Shown here in pieces: positions 20,428 through 30,131 of a stretch of DNA of 64,000 bases. The stretch covers positions 87,895-151,894 of the forward strand of contig JANFXS010000001.1 in NCBI GenBank assembly GCA_024460105.1, in the 5' to 3' direction. Both the position numbers and the translations under genes were made by a program. Origin of the DNA: Anaerotignum faecicola. GTDB lineage: Bacteria; Bacillota; Clostridia; Lachnospirales; Anaerotignaceae. A model generated the notes under the pieces. That model had not been told where the DNA came from and did not search any database. It saw nothing but the letters and a program-made list of their open reading frames with translations. The first letter of the stretch is position 1; each line of letters starts with the position of its first letter.

Positions 20428-21219
20428 TCAAAAATTCAGGCATTGGCTGGGAAAATTCCTTCTTGCAAGCTGAATGTTTATATCTTTTCCAACCTTTATA
20501 TTATTATCGAACATAACCTGCTCTACAGATCTATACGCAATCTCGGGAGTATTGTTCTCCGCGCTTAAATGCCCCAGAAAAACATGTTTAATCCTGGCGC
20601 TCATAATTTCCGCAAGCAGCCTTCCGGCATTTATATTTGCCATGTGCCCATAATCGCCCAATATTCTTTGTTTTAAATTGTACGGATATGATCCGCGTTT
20701 AAGCATTTCTATATCATGGTTAGCTTCAAGAAGCAGCACATCGCTGTCTGCAATATTCTCTTTGACACATTCGCTCGCATGTCCGATATCGGTTGCAACC
20801 GTAACTTTAAAATCTCCCGCAAAAACGCTGAAACCAACCGGTTCGGCCGCATCGTGGGGTATTTCAAACGGCTTTATGTAAATGTCGTTTAATTCTAATT
20901 TTTCCCCGCCGTATATTATTTTCCTGTTTTTTCTTGATATATCTCCAAGACTTCCGGCCATTGCTTCCCATGTTCCTTCCGTAGCGTAAACCGGCAGATC
21001 AAACCTTCTTGAAAGTATTCCGACGCCTTTAATGTGGTCAATGTGTTCGTGTGTAACAAAAATACCGTCCAGCGCCCCGCACTCTATATTAATAGCGTTA
21101 AGGCCATCCTGAATTTTTTTTCCGCTTACGCCGGCATCAATCAGTATATGAGTATATTCTGTTCCTATATATGTGCTGTTTCCGGAACTGCCGCTTACAA
21201 TAGGACAAAACCTTACCAT
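20428..21219 (-). CDS. MBL-fold hydrolase, WalJ/YycJ type
   Basis: The 263-residue protein is a metallo-beta-lactamase-fold hydrolase. The metal-binding motif THEHIDH occurs near residues 54-60, a conserved Asp in ATDIGHAS and late His residues in GHLSAENN. Overall it matches YycJ/WalJ, a cytoplasmic protein linked in Firmicutes to the WalKR locus and cell division/DNA maintenance; biochemical evidence in relatives points to a 5' exonuclease-like activity. No walKR genes are next to it here. GGAGG precedes the ATG, and it starts 15 bases after the murA stop. Confidence 0.88.
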   Translation of the reverse strand: MVRFCPIVSGSSGNSTYIGTEYTHILIDAGVSGKKIQDGLNAINIECGALDGIFVTHEHIDHIKGVGILSRRFDLPVYATEGTWEAMAGSLGDISRKNRKIIYGGEKLELNDIYIKPFEIPHDAAEPVGFSVFAGDFKVTVATDIGHASECVKENIADSDVLLLEANHDIEMLKRGSYPYNLKQRILGDYGHMANINAGRLLAEIMSARIKHVFLGHLSAENNTPEIAYRSVEQVMFDNNIKVGKDINIQLARRNFPSQCLNF

Positions 21220-21234
21220 ATATATTCCTCCCGG

Positions 21235-22497
21235 TTATTCAATCGGGACTCTTGAAATAGACGCTCCCAAAGCTTTAAGTTTTTTCTCTATTTCTTCGTA
21301 TCCACGATCTATATATTTAATTTCGCCGATTTCCGTTTCACCGTTGGCGGCAAGGCCCGCAAGCACCATAGCCGCGCCGGCCCTAAGATCTGTAGCCAAC
21401 ACTTTTGAACCCATCAGCTGGTTAACCCCGTTTATGATTGCAACGCGCCCGTCGACGCTTATCTGCGCGCCAAGACGTTTAAGCTCGTCCGTATACTGAT
21501 ACCTTTTTTCCCAAACATTCTCCGTAATTTCGCTTGTGCCTTCCGCAACCGACAAAAGCGACGCCATCTGCGGCTGCAAGTCGGTTGGAAAGCCCGGATA
21601 TACCATGGTTCTTACGTCAACGGCCGAAAGTTTTTTGCCGACGGCGTTAACCCTTATTGAATCGTCAAATTCCGTTACGTCGGCTCCCATTTCTATAAGC
21701 TTTGCCGTAAGCGAATCCATATGTTTCGGTATAAGATTCTTAACAAGAACGTCGCCGCCCGTTATAGCCGCGGCAATCATATACGTTCCGGCTTCGATCT
21801 GATCTGGTATTATTGTATATTCGGCGCCGTGTAGTTTCTCAACGCCTACAATCCTTATAACGTCGGTCCCGGCGCCTTTAATTTTCGCTCCCATAATATT
21901 CAGGAAGTTTGCAACGTCTACAATATGCGGCTCCTTAGCGGCATTTTCAATGGTTGTGGTGCCCTTTGCAAGGGTTGCGGCAAGCATTATGTTTATTGTT
22001 GCTCCTACGCTTACCGTGTCCATATATATAGGCGCTCCTATAAGCTCATCAGCCCAGACCTTAATTACATTCCTTTCTATGGAAACCTCAGCCCCAAGCC
22101 TTTGAAAACCCTTTAAATGCAAATCAACAGGCCTTGTGCCGAAATCACAACCGCCGGGCATGGCGACCTCGGCTTTTTTATATCTTCCAAGAAGAGCCCC
22201 CAAAAGATAATATGAGGCTCTCATTTTTTTTACTTCATCAAATGTTGCCGAAATATTTTCTATTTTGCAGCTGTTAACTTTTAATGTATGTTTATCAATA
22301 AATTCGCATTCAGCGCCGATTTTATTCATAGTTTTATAAAGGCTTACAACGTCCTCGATATAAGGCAGGTTTTCAATAACGCAAATATCGTCTGCCATAA
22401 TAGCGGCCGGTATTATAGCCACAGCGGCGTTTTTCGCCCCGCTGATGCTTACCTCGCCTTTAAGGCAGTTAGGGCCTTTAATCACAAGTTTGTCCAT
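21235..22497 (-). CDS. murA: UDP-N-acetylglucosamine 1-carboxyvinyltransferase
   Basis: The ATG at 22497 gives 420 residues beginning [10 protein letters not shown]. The frame extends to a TTG that overlaps the AAGGAG binding site and is unlikely to be used. The active-site Lys lies in SGAKNAA and the catalytic Cys in [15 protein letters not shown] (about 115), the residue alkylated by fosfomycin, so the enzyme should be sensitive in principle. It transfers enolpyruvate from PEP to UDP-GlcNAc, the first committed step of peptidoglycan synthesis. It heads the murA-walJ-rlmH-cupin operon. No second copy is seen in this window. Confidence 0.96.
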   Translation of the reverse strand: MDKLVIKGPNCLKGEVSISGAKNAAVAIIPAAIMADDICVIENLPYIEDVVSLYKTMNKIGAECEFIDKHTLKVNSCKIENISATFDEVKKMRASYYLLGALLGRYKKAEVAMPGGCDFGTRPVDLHLKGFQRLGAEVSIERNVIKVWADELIGAPIYMDTVSVGATINIMLAATLAKGTTTIENAAKEPHIVDVANFLNIMGAKIKGAGTDVIRIVGVEKLHGAEYTIIPDQIEAGTYMIAAAITGGDVLVKNLIPKHMDSLTAKLIEMGADVTEFDDSIRVNAVGKKLSAVDVRTMVYPGFPTDLQPQMASLLSVAEGTSEITENVWEKRYQYTDELKRLGAQISVDGRVAIINGVNQLMGSKVLATDLRAGAAMVLAGLAANGETEIGEIKYIDRGYEEIEKKLKALGASISRVPIE

Positions 22498-22682
22498 TAA
22501 GTATTCAAACTCCTTCAAATCTTTTCTATATCTTAATATAAAACTTCTATTTTACTAATTATTTATTATAGCATATAAATATAATGCGTGGGAAGGATTA
22601 TTTTGCCATTATTACATACAAGACGTTATTTTTAAAAATTTCTTAAAATAATCTTACCCAGCTATTAAAGTTTGGCAGGTAC

Positions 22683-22709
22683 TTGACATTACATAGTACA
22701 CAGTATAAT
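22683..22709 (+). promoter_or_regulatory. Promoter of the first PadR operon
   Basis: A consensus TTGACA at 22683-22688 and TATAAT at 22704-22709 are separated by 15 bases; an overlapping shifted -10 would give 17. The spacer contains TACATAG, the same half-site seen in the operator of the second PadR operon at 32.3 kb, so autorepression is likely. Confidence 0.6.
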
Positions 22710-22733
22710 ATAATACCAAGGTGGTGATCGGTA

Positions 22734-23057
22734 TTGAATGTGCAATTTAAAAAAGGCGTTTTAGAACTTGTCGTACTTATGTCGGTTACAAAAAAAGATA
22801 TGTATGGTTATGAGCTTGTAAGCGAAGTATCTAAAATAATAGACGTAAACGAAGGCACAATATATCCTCTTTTAAAACGCTTGACAAATGAACATTATTT
22901 TGAAACATATTTAAAAGAATCCACGGAAGGCCCTCCCAGAAAATACTATCATTTAACGGCTGCCGGATTAATTTATAAAGACAACCTGAGAAATGAGTGG
23001 CAGGACTTTTCAAGCAAGGTAAATGAATTTATTAAGGAGTGTGAAAGAGATGACTAA
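22734..23057 (+). CDS. PadR-family transcriptional regulator (first copy)
   Basis: A 107-residue PadR winged helix: FKKGVLELVVLMSV, MYGYELVSEVS, the EGTIYPLLKRL recognition helix (about 42-52), and GPPRKYYHLTAAG wing. It starts with TTG; AAGGTGGTGATC lies just upstream and no ATG is available. The stop codon overlaps the next gene by eight bases. In Firmicutes, PadR genes coupled to a HAAS-domain membrane protein form small autoregulated envelope-stress operons. The inducing signal is unknown. Confidence 0.93.
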   Translation: MNVQFKKGVLELVVLMSVTKKDMYGYELVSEVSKIIDVNEGTIYPLLKRLTNEHYFETYLKESTEGPPRKYYHLTAAGLIYKDNLRNEWQDFSSKVNEFIKECERDD

Positions 23058-23982
23058 GGCGGAATTTTTACATACACTGGAAAAACGCCTTCAGGTGTTG
23101 AATGAAAAAGAAAGGGCCGATATATTAAACGAATATTCCCAACATATAGACATGCGTGTTGAAAGCGGGCTTACGGAAGAAGAAACAATAAAGGACTTCG
23201 GTAATTTTGACGAACTAGTTTCGGAAATACTTGAAGCATATAACCTGAACCCTGATTTTAACAGGCCGCATATAGACAGCGAAGAAATAACAAAAAAAGT
23301 ATCGAGCGCATTTTCAAAATTTACCGACATACTAAGCGAAACATTCCAAAGCTTAAAAATACTTATTAAAAACATACCGTATAAAAAACCTTTTTCTCTT
23401 ATTAAATTTATAATTATGGTATTTGCAATCCTGCTTATATACCTGCTTTGCGTGCTTATTGTTGGCAGGGTTTCAAACTTTGCATATTATATACTCCCCG
23501 GCTTTATTGCCGAATTTACGGCAAACGGAATAATAATCGTTTTTCATTTGGTGTATATAATACTTGCAATAACCGTGCTTTACACATATGTAACCAATTC
23601 AAATGAAAAAAAGGATGAAACCGCTGAAAACGGAAACGGCACATACAGCGATAGCCAAGGAAAACCTTCAAAAACACGCCGAGTAATCCTTCCCAAAATA
23701 AACTTCAGTAAAAAAGAAAGGAGAAAGCATATGGAACTTAACATTGGCAGGCCGATATTAAACTTTATTATTCTAATTACAAAATTAATTATACTTTTCT
23801 TCTTGCTGCCGTTAGTATTATTCATCTTCTGCTCAATAATAGGCATAGGAATTTTAATTGTGCTCTGCTTTATGGGCTATCCGGTAATCGGCATAACAAT
23901 AGGCGCTATAGGGCTTTCGGCATGCGGCGTTACTTTTATATGGTTTATATGGGATTTGCTTTTTAAAAATAAGGAGGCATAA
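23050..23982 (+). CDS. HAAS/DUF1700-domain membrane protein
   Basis: The ATG at 23050 inside the padR stop gives 310 residues. The first about 75 residues are a HAAS-type helical domain (EFLHTLEKRLQVLNEKERAD, then the EETIKDFGNFDELVSEILEAY segment). After this come a membrane pair (about 125-190) with an intervening short linker, a basic cytoplasmic segment, and two or three further membrane helices at the C-terminus (about 235-300). HAAS proteins are commonly paired with PadR regulators, and the HAAS helices are thought to link membrane partner and regulator. Exact function unknown. Confidence 0.82.
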   Translation: MTKAEFLHTLEKRLQVLNEKERADILNEYSQHIDMRVESGLTEEETIKDFGNFDELVSEILEAYNLNPDFNRPHIDSEEITKKVSSAFSKFTDILSETFQSLKILIKNIPYKKPFSLIKFIIMVFAILLIYLLCVLIVGRVSNFAYYILPGFIAEFTANGIIIVFHLVYIILAITVLYTYVTNSNEKKDETAENGNGTYSDSQGKPSKTRRVILPKINFSKKERRKHMELNIGRPILNFIILITKLIILFFLLPLVLFIFCSIIGIGILIVLCFMGYPVIGITIGAIGLSACGVTFIWFIWDLLFKNKEA

Positions 23983-23984
23983 TT

Positions 23985-24596
23985 ATGACAATATATAAAA
24001 AACTGTTTATCGGATTTCTTTCCGGCCTTGTGCTTATGGGCGCCGGCGCCGGTATTGCATTTGCCGAATTCTCGTCATTTTCATACGGCGGACAGAAAAC
24101 CATTTCAGATTCCTTTGAAACAAAGACTCTCACGGTTAAAATGGACAGTTCCAAAGAAAGGTACTTTTTCCAGACGTATTACTATCCGGAAACAGGTATT
24201 TCAATAGAAACCGACAGCAATGTACCGGCCGACGAAATAATAATCGAAGCATCAGTAAATAAAATGTCCGCCGCCGTACCTGTAATTTCCATTAATAACG
24301 ATTTAAAAGAAGAAAACATAAACGGCAATCACTCTGTACATGAAAACATGGAATACAGCAGCTATAACGGCAGTTATGTTACTATAAGCCAAATAGGTGA
24401 AAACGATGTTGTATTTGATTTATCATTTAATTATCACGGATATAATGGAGTTTCAAACTTTTTCATGGCAAAGGATGAATTCCTAAACTCAGTAAAAGAA
24501 AGAAAGATTTACGATTATAATTACAGCGACGTCGAAAAAGTAACCATTAAAGTTGCCCCGGAAAATAAAGATAAGGTAAGCCTTTTATACTGGTAA
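23985..24596 (+). CDS. Secreted or membrane-anchored protein of the PadR operon, unknown function
   Basis: The 203-residue protein has a signal peptide or N-terminal anchor (about 1-27, ending GIAFAEF). The exported part is rich in beta-forming residues and begins FSYGGQKTISDSFETKTLTV, a style reminiscent of DUF4097-like beta-helix proteins, though I could not establish that family. It begins two bases after the HAAS gene stop with AAGGAGG inside that gene, so the three genes are one operon. It probably works with the HAAS protein at the cell surface; this is inference. Confidence 0.72.
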   Translation: MTIYKKLFIGFLSGLVLMGAGAGIAFAEFSSFSYGGQKTISDSFETKTLTVKMDSSKERYFFQTYYYPETGISIETDSNVPADEIIIEASVNKMSAAVPVISINNDLKEENINGNHSVHENMEYSSYNGSYVTISQIGENDVVFDLSFNYHGYNGVSNFFMAKDEFLNSVKERKIYDYNYSDVEKVTIKVAPENKDKVSLLYW

Positions 24597-24762
24597 ACTA
24601 AAAACTGCATCATAACATAATAAATTAAATAAAAAATTAAGCTGTGACACAGGAACCGTTTTAAAATCACTCCATGCACGGCTTTAATAACGCCAATTTG
24701 TCAACACAATACTCCGCATAAGATTACATTTTCAAATGTTACCTAAATATAAGCATAAAACA

Positions 24763-24790
24763 GCGGCAGGTTCAAAAATAAACCTGCCGC
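24763..24790. terminator. Bidirectional terminator between convergent genes
   Basis: GCGGCAGGTT and AACCTGCCGC form a perfect ten-pair stem with an eight-base loop. It is followed by T-rich sequence on both strands and sits between the PadR operon and the convergent small membrane protein gene. Confidence 0.82.
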
Positions 24791-24798
24791 CTTTGAAT

Positions 24799-25113
24799 TT
24801 ATTTTAATATTAAAAGCAAAATTGCCCACAAAACACCAAACACAGCATTAAGCAAAAGCCCTTTTCGATACTTATTCCATTCCCGCAATTCATTCGTTCT
24901 TAAATCCAAGCCTTTTAGATATACCCAAAATGAAATTGCCCCGCTTAATACAAAATATACCGCCGCCGCACATTTATAAAAGTTTCCCGGAACCTGAAAA
25001 ATATACATAACCAGAAAAACCGAAACTAAAATCAAGGAAGTAAAACGTATGAATTTAAGGCAGTTAGAAAAATAACCGCATTTATATTGATTTTTCTTAA
25101 AATTTTTTATCAT
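24799..25113 (-). CDS. Small hypothetical membrane protein
   Basis: A 104-residue hydrophobic protein with about three predicted membrane segments (about 23-41, 46-66 and 86-103) joined by basic loops. I do not recognise a family. The upstream ribosome binding site is weak (GAGG 13 bases before the ATG), so the start and even expression are uncertain, but the downstream terminator and clean hydrophobic pattern favour a real gene. Confidence 0.5.
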   Translation of the reverse strand: MIKNFKKNQYKCGYFSNCLKFIRFTSLILVSVFLVMYIFQVPGNFYKCAAAVYFVLSGAISFWVYLKGLDLRTNELREWNKYRKGLLLNAVFGVLWAILLLILK

Positions 25114-25247
25114 ATCTAATTTAAATCCTCAGACATATAAACAGCAAAGATTCTCCCTAATATGCCGTATTCAACTTTTGATACAATGTACTGGACTACT
25201 TTAAACATAGACGTCCGTATCGGATTATACAACGCCAAAATTTACAA

Positions 25248-25553
25248 TCAAAGAAAACTTCGTGCAGGGTGAGCTTTTAATGTATAGTAAACTATCCCGC
25301 CGCCGAAAAGATCCCACGATGCAAAAGCTCATGTTGAAGCCTTAACTGAAGCATCATAGCTTAGACCGCAATCGCCTGTTATTTCTGCTTCAATTATCCC
25401 ATAACTTTTGTAGGATGAGATAAAAATTCTTATGTCGCCGCACCTAAATCTACATATGTATATGAACCTTTAAATTCAGCCGCTTCTTCGCCGTTTTTCA
25501 TATAAGCCTGTTGCCGGTTCGTCGCAAAAATATTTGTAATATTAATTGCAGAT
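25248..25553 (-). pseudogene. Decayed, frame-shifted coding remnant
   Basis: On the minus strand one frame reads MKNGEEAAEFKGSYTYVDLG and stops shortly after. A one-base shift at about 25438 continues as IRIFISSYKSYGIIEAEITG and on to YDASVKAS, then after a TGA reads AFASWDLFGGGIVYYTLKAH to a final stop at 25248. The protein-like composition that runs across two lesions suggests the tail of a degraded gene rather than chance. I cannot name the ancestor. There is no ribosome binding site or intact start. Confidence 0.4.
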
Positions 25554-25892
25554 CATACAACAAACTGATTATTCACTGATTTTTTTAAATACACATATCT
25601 CAAATATTAATTTTCAATAAGTATCAATATACAATAAATTATACGGCATATATTTAAATATATTTTATTCAGAACATAAAAACAAAATATACATTGAAAT
25701 TAATGTTCATATAATAATTTATAAATCAAACTATTGGCATAAGTTCTAAATTCATTTTTACAATATAACATAAATTATGATATGTCAATATAAATATATT
25801 CCAGTCATATATTATAAACATCATCAATATACATGTTGGTTATAAACTTAATAACTTAATTTAAAAATTTTCCGGTTCAAATCATAAAAAAG

Positions 25893-25922
25893 TGGGATAC
25901 CCTCTTTATTATGGGTATCCCA
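25893..25922 (-). terminator. Terminator of the tig-clpP-clpX operon
   Basis: On the minus strand TGGGATACCC and GGGTATCCCA form a ten-pair stem followed by CTTTTTTA, about 100 bases after the clpX stop codon. Confidence 0.8.
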
Positions 25923-26025
25923 AATCTTTTATTTATTAATTTTTTATTTTATTAATATTTTCATTTATAAAGTTATGATACAAAAACTCTTTATATAAGC
26001 TCTACTCATAAACCGATTGTTTATT

Positions 26026-27315
26026 TTATGAAACTTTCTGTTTCTTGCTCTTTTCCCTTTTTATCGGTTTCCTGTCCTCATTATATACTAAAGCAGGACC
26101 GCTGTTTCCCCTTACGCAATCGGCTGTTATAATGCATTTTTCAACCGTTTCATCGCTGGGGATATCATACATTATGCCGCTTATAAAGCTTTCAACAATC
26201 GCACGGAGTCCCCTTGCGCCTGTTCCCCTTTCGATTGCAAGCTTTGCAATTTCTTTAAGCGCTTCTTCTTCAAATTCAAGGTATACATTGTCAAGTTCAA
26301 AAAGGTATTCATACTGTTTAGTAATGGCGTTTTTGGGTTCCGTAAGTATCTTTACAAGTTCGTCCTCGGCCAAATCGTTAAGCGTAACGACAACAGGAAG
26401 CCTGCCTACAAACTCAGCAATCAACCCATATTTAATTAAATCCTGAGGCTGTATACTTTTCAAAAGCTCGTCAAAATTCCTGTCTTTCTTGCTCTGTACT
26501 TTTGCTCCGAAACCGATAACTTTTTCGCCCATACGGTTTTCAATAACCTTTTCGATCCCACCGAAAGCCCCGCCGCAAATAAACAATATATTTGTGGTAT
26601 CAATCTGCAAAAGTTCCTGATGCGGGTGTTTCCTTCCTCCTTGCGGCGGAACTGAAGCAACAGTGCCTTCAAGTATTTTAAGAAGAGCCTGCTGTACGCC
26701 CTCTCCGCTGACGTCGCGCGTAATGGAAGGATTTTCACTTTTTTTGGTTATCTTGTCAATTTCATCGATATAAACAATGCCGCGCTCCGCGCGCTCAATA
26801 TCATAATCAGCCGCCTGTATAAGCTTTAAAAGTATGTTCTCAACATCTTCCCCGACATATCCGGCTTCTGTAAGCGTCGTTGCGTCGGCTATTGCAAAAG
26901 GCACGTCAAGAAGCCTTGCAAGCGTTTGGGCAAGAAGGGTTTTTCCAACCCCGGTAGGCCCCACTATAAGTATGTTGCTTTTTTGAAGTTCCACATTTTC
27001 ATCTGATTTTTTCCCGCCGGTCATAATCCTTTTATAATGATTGTAAACAGCAACCGAAAGTATCTTTTTCGCCCTGTCCTGGCCGATTACATATTCATCA
27101 AGCACAGATTTGATTTCCTTTGGCTTCGGAAGTTTATCAAACTTCTTTTCAGACGGATTTTCATAAAACTCCTCCGCTATTATATCGGAACATATTTCAA
27201 TACACTCGTCGCAAATATATACGTCGGGCCCGGCAATGAGCTTCTTAACCTGATCCTGAGGTTTACCGCAAAACGAGCACCTAAGCTGTTTCTTTTCATC
27301 AATTTTAGAGGCCAT
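26026..27315 (-). CDS. clpX: ATP-dependent Clp protease ATP-binding subunit ClpX
   Basis: The 429-residue unfoldase has the N-terminal zinc-binding domain with Cys13, Cys16, Cys35 and Cys38 (CSFC and CDEC), an AAA+ core with Walker A GPTGVGKT (about 116-123) and Walker [11 protein letters not shown], the pore-loop GYVGEDVE region and the sensor segment [12 protein letters not shown]. It unfolds substrates, including tmRNA-tagged proteins, and feeds them to ClpP through the IGF-type loop (here VIGFGAK). AAGGAG precedes the ATG. It lies 20 bases downstream of clpP. Confidence 0.97.
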   Translation of the reverse strand: MASKIDEKKQLRCSFCGKPQDQVKKLIAGPDVYICDECIEICSDIIAEEFYENPSEKKFDKLPKPKEIKSVLDEYVIGQDRAKKILSVAVYNHYKRIMTGGKKSDENVELQKSNILIVGPTGVGKTLLAQTLARLLDVPFAIADATTLTEAGYVGEDVENILLKLIQAADYDIERAERGIVYIDEIDKITKKSENPSITRDVSGEGVQQALLKILEGTVASVPPQGGRKHPHQELLQIDTTNILFICGGAFGGIEKVIENRMGEKVIGFGAKVQSKKDRNFDELLKSIQPQDLIKYGLIAEFVGRLPVVVTLNDLAEDELVKILTEPKNAITKQYEYLFELDNVYLEFEEEALKEIAKLAIERGTGARGLRAIVESFISGIMYDIPSDETVEKCIITADCVRGNSGPALVYNEDRKPIKREKSKKQKVS

Positions 27316-27335
27316 CCATTCATCTCCTTAAAGGC

Positions 27336-27920
27336 TTAAACCGGTTTTGAAATGACCGCGTCAATAAGCCCGTATTCCTTAGCCTCGGAAGCAGACATAA
27401 AGTTGTCGCGTTCCGTATCCCTTTCGATTTCCTCGTAGCTTTTTCCCGTATTTGCCGCGAGTATTTCGTTGAGTTTCTTTTTAGTTTTAAGAATATTCTC
27501 GGCAACAATCTTAATTTCCGTCGCCTGTCCCCTGGCTCCGCCGGACGGCTGGTGAATCATAATCTCAGAGTTAGGAAGCGCATAGCGTTTTCCTTTCTGG
27601 CCGCCCGCAAGAAGAAAAGCGCCCATACTTGCCGCCATGCCTATGCATATAGTTGAAACGTCTGGTTTTATATACTGCATAGTGTCATAAATAGCCATAC
27701 CCGCCGTAACGGAACCTCCCGGGCTATTTATGTATAAATTAATATCTTTGTCCGGATCTTCTGCCGCCAGAAAAAGAAGCTGCGCAACGACAAGGCTTGC
27801 CGTAACGTCGTTAACTTCTTCACCCAGAAAAATAATCCTGTCCTTCAATAACCTGCTGTAAATATCATAGGAACGTTCGCCACGGCTTGACTGTTCAATA
27901 ACATAAGGTACTAAACTCAA
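27336..27920 (-). CDS. clpP: ATP-dependent Clp protease proteolytic subunit ClpP
   Basis: Two in-frame TTG codons compete. The one at 27929 touches the AAAGGAGG site, while the one at 27920 is properly spaced and gives [10 protein letters not shown], 194 residues, the classic length. With this start the catalytic triad falls at Ser98 (GMAASMGAF), His123 (IMIHQPSGG) and Asp172 (ERDNFMSA), the canonical numbering. ClpP is the barrel-shaped serine peptidase partnered by ClpX. It sits between tig (34 bases away) and clpX. Confidence 0.97.
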   Translation of the reverse strand: MSLVPYVIEQSSRGERSYDIYSRLLKDRIIFLGEEVNDVTASLVVAQLLFLAAEDPDKDINLYINSPGGSVTAGMAIYDTMQYIKPDVSTICIGMAASMGAFLLAGGQKGKRYALPNSEIMIHQPSGGARGQATEIKIVAENILKTKKKLNEILAANTGKSYEEIERDTERDNFMSASEAKEYGLIDAVISKPV

Positions 27921-27954
27921 ATAAATCAAACCTCCTTTTAAATTAAACGGTTAA

Positions 27955-29268
27955 TTATTCTGAAACCTCAACGCTTGCTTTTTCCGTAAGCACGGCGTTG
28001 TCTTCAATAAGCCTGAGCGCTTTTTGAACAAGCATATCGCTTGAAACGGCTTTCCTGTCTTCATCCCTGATTATTTCAATCATCTTTTCCGGAGCTATGC
28101 CGTAACCTGCACCGATTTTACCGATTTCCTCTTCCAATTCTTCTTTTGAAACTTCAAGCTTTTCAATTTCAGCAATTTTTTCAAGAACAAGCCTTGCTTT
28201 AACGCTTTTCTCAGCCGAGATCCTGAATGTAGAACGAAGCTGTTCTGGAGTCGTGCCGAGATACTGGCAGTATTTTTCAACAGTAAGGCCCTGCCTTTGA
28301 ACATTGTTTGCAAAATCGTTCATCATCTGGTCAATCTTGTTTTCATACATAACTTCCGGAATGTCCATTTCGGCATTCTCAACAGCCATATCAAGAAGCT
28401 TGTCGCCCTGGATTTGTTTTGCATTCTGTTCCGCAGTCTTTTTAAGTTTATCCGCAATGCTTGCTTTATATTCAGCCATTGTTTCAAATTCCGAAACATC
28501 CTGTGCAAACTCGTCGTTAAGCTCCGGAAGCTCTTTAACGCTTATGCCTTTAAGTTCAACGGCAAAAACAGCGTCCTTGCCTTTAAGTTCTTCCGCATGA
28601 TATTCTTCAGGGAATTTAACCGAAACGTCAAATTTATCTCCGATAGAATGTCCTGCAATCTGTTCTTCAAAATTATCTATGAACGTATGCGATCCGAGGG
28701 TTAAATCATAACTGTCGGCTGTGCCTCCCTCAAAAGCAACGCCGTCTACAGTGCCTGCATAACTGATGTTAACAATGTCGTCCATTTTTGCGGCCCTGTC
28801 CTCAACAGTTACCATACGCGAGTTCTGTTCCTGAGCTTTTTTAAGTTCCGCTTCGATATCCTCGTCTTTAACTTCCGTATCTTCTTTTTCAACGGAAAGC
28901 CCTTTATACTGGCCGAGCGTTACTTCCGGTTTAACCGTTACTTCAACTTCAAATTTTACGCCCGTTTCCTTATTGATTTCAGGCGCGTCAATAGTCGGCC
29001 TTGAAACAACGTCGAGCCCAAGTTCGTTAATTGCCAAATCATATTCTGTGTTGAGAATGAAATTTACGGCTTCATCATAGAAAAATTCAGGGCCGAACTG
29101 AGCTTCTATAATCTTCCTCGGAGCTTTTCCCTTCCTGAATCCCGGAATTGAAATACGTTTTTTATTTTTCTCATAAGCATATTTCATTCCTTCTTCAAGT
29201 TTTTCCGGGCCAACCTCAAATGTAAATTTAACAACATTATTTTCTTTGCTGACTAATTTTGTATTCAT
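27955..29268 (-). CDS. tig: Trigger factor (ribosome-associated chaperone)
   Basis: The 437-residue protein has the three usual parts: the ribosome-binding domain with the GFRKGKAPRKIIE signature (about 43-55), a peptidyl-prolyl isomerase domain (about 155-240, including DIVNISYAGTVDGVAFEGG), and the long helical C-terminal chaperone domain. It meets nascent chains at the ribosome exit. AAGGAGG lies 11 bases before the ATG. It is the first gene of tig-clpP-clpX, the standard Firmicutes order. Confidence 0.96.
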   Translation of the reverse strand: MNTKLVSKENNVVKFTFEVGPEKLEEGMKYAYEKNKKRISIPGFRKGKAPRKIIEAQFGPEFFYDEAVNFILNTEYDLAINELGLDVVSRPTIDAPEINKETGVKFEVEVTVKPEVTLGQYKGLSVEKEDTEVKDEDIEAELKKAQEQNSRMVTVEDRAAKMDDIVNISYAGTVDGVAFEGGTADSYDLTLGSHTFIDNFEEQIAGHSIGDKFDVSVKFPEEYHAEELKGKDAVFAVELKGISVKELPELNDEFAQDVSEFETMAEYKASIADKLKKTAEQNAKQIQGDKLLDMAVENAEMDIPEVMYENKIDQMMNDFANNVQRQGLTVEKYCQYLGTTPEQLRSTFRISAEKSVKARLVLEKIAEIEKLEVSKEELEEEIGKIGAGYGIAPEKMIEIIRDEDRKAVSSDMLVQKALRLIEDNAVLTEKASVEVSE

Positions 29269-29429
29269 TTCCTAAATTTCCTCCTTAGATTATATCATTT
29301 CATGGTACAATTCCATATATTTCCAGCCAAAACAAATTGACCGCATAATTGACGATTATTATATCACACAGCCGCAATAAAATCAACATTAATAAAGCCC
29401 CGAAAGCTTAGATATTAAGCCTTTAACGC

Positions 29430-29711
29430 CTATAATATTTCTTTTGATATATCCGATAAGACAGCGTCTGTGTTACTTTCGATAAAGTTAACGACATTAT
29501 CTATAATACTGTCTGCATGAGACGCCTCATTTGTGACGCAGGCAAAACCTATTACAATACTTTTATGAATATCCTGCAAATCAACTTCAGCTATTGACAC
29601 ATTAAACTTATGCTTTACTTTTTCTGTAATGCTTTTAACAATCATTCTTTTTTCTTTAAGCGATGAAACCCAGTCGGCCCTTAAACATACAGTGCATGTT
29701 CCAATAATCAT
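29430..29711 (-). CDS. DUF503 family protein
   Basis: The open frame extends into the tRNA terminator, but the ATG at 29711 with GGCGGG upstream gives 93 residues starting MIIGTCTVCLRADWVSSLKE, the normal DUF503 (YlxP-like) size. It shows the family's alternating alpha/beta pattern with LKEKRMIVKSITEKVKHKFN and VDLQDIHKSIVIGFACVTN. In Bacillus the homologue is encoded near infB/rbfA and may associate with ribosome assembly. Here it lies between a tRNA operon and tig. Function unproven. Confidence 0.85.
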   Translation of the reverse strand: MIIGTCTVCLRADWVSSLKEKRMIVKSITEKVKHKFNVSIAEVDLQDIHKSIVIGFACVTNEASHADSIIDNVVNFIESNTDAVLSDISKEIL

Positions 29712-29745
29712 AATAAACCCGCCTTGCTTGAACTTTATATAAAAA

Positions 29746-29766
29746 GGACCATCAAATTGATGGTCC
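29746..29766 (-). terminator. Terminator of the tRNA Leu-Phe-Gly operon
   Basis: GGACCATCA and TGATGGTCC form a nine-pair stem with a three-base loop, and on the minus strand run into CTTTTTATA. It lies directly between tRNA-Gly and the DUF503 gene. Confidence 0.85.
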
Positions 29767-29774
29767 AATAGTTA

Positions 29775-29846
29775 AGCGCGAAACGAGATTCGAACTCGCG
29801 GCCCTCGCCTTGGCAAGGCGATGCTCTACCACTGAGCCATTCGCGC
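29775..29846 (-). tRNA. tRNA-Gly (GCC)
   Basis: The 72-base cloverleaf has acceptor GCGCGAA pairing with TTCGCGC, D-loop GGCTCAGTGGTAGAGC, anticodon loop TTGCCAA (anticodon GCC) and T-arm GAGTTCGAATCTC. CCA is not encoded. Last of three tRNAs in the operon. Confidence 0.97.
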
Positions 29847-29861
29847 ATATAAACTTTATAA

Positions 29862-29934
<73 letters not shown>

Positions 29935-29963
29935 AAATTGGGCGCCGCCGCAAATATAAAGCG

Positions 29964-30047
29964 TGCCCGAGACCGGAATCGAACCGGTACGGGTGTTACC
30001 CCGCAGGATTTTAAGTCCTGTGCGTCTGCCAGTTCCGCCACTCGGGC
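29964..30047 (-). tRNA. tRNA-Leu (TAA)
   Basis: Class II tRNA of 84 bases. Acceptor GCCCGAG pairs with CTCGGGC, anticodon loop CTTAAAA gives TAA, and there is a long variable arm around CGGGGTAACACCCGT and T-arm GGTTCGATTCC. First gene of the operon. Confidence 0.96.
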
Positions 30048-30102
30048 AAGGCAAAAATAAAACTAACTGTGACATAAGTTTTATCTAATTGACTGCTTGA
30101 CT

Positions 30103-30131
30103 ATAATAACAAACCCGTGTCCATTTGTCAA
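30103..30131 (-). promoter_or_regulatory. Promoter of the tRNA operon
   Basis: On the minus strand a consensus TTGACA (30131-30126) and TATTAT (30108-30103) are spaced by exactly 17 bases, about 55 bases upstream of tRNA-Leu. Confidence 0.7.

Noticed and set aside
23985..24596. Calling the exported protein a DUF4097 member
   Set aside because: The beta-rich pattern is similar, but no conserved motif could be confirmed by eye.
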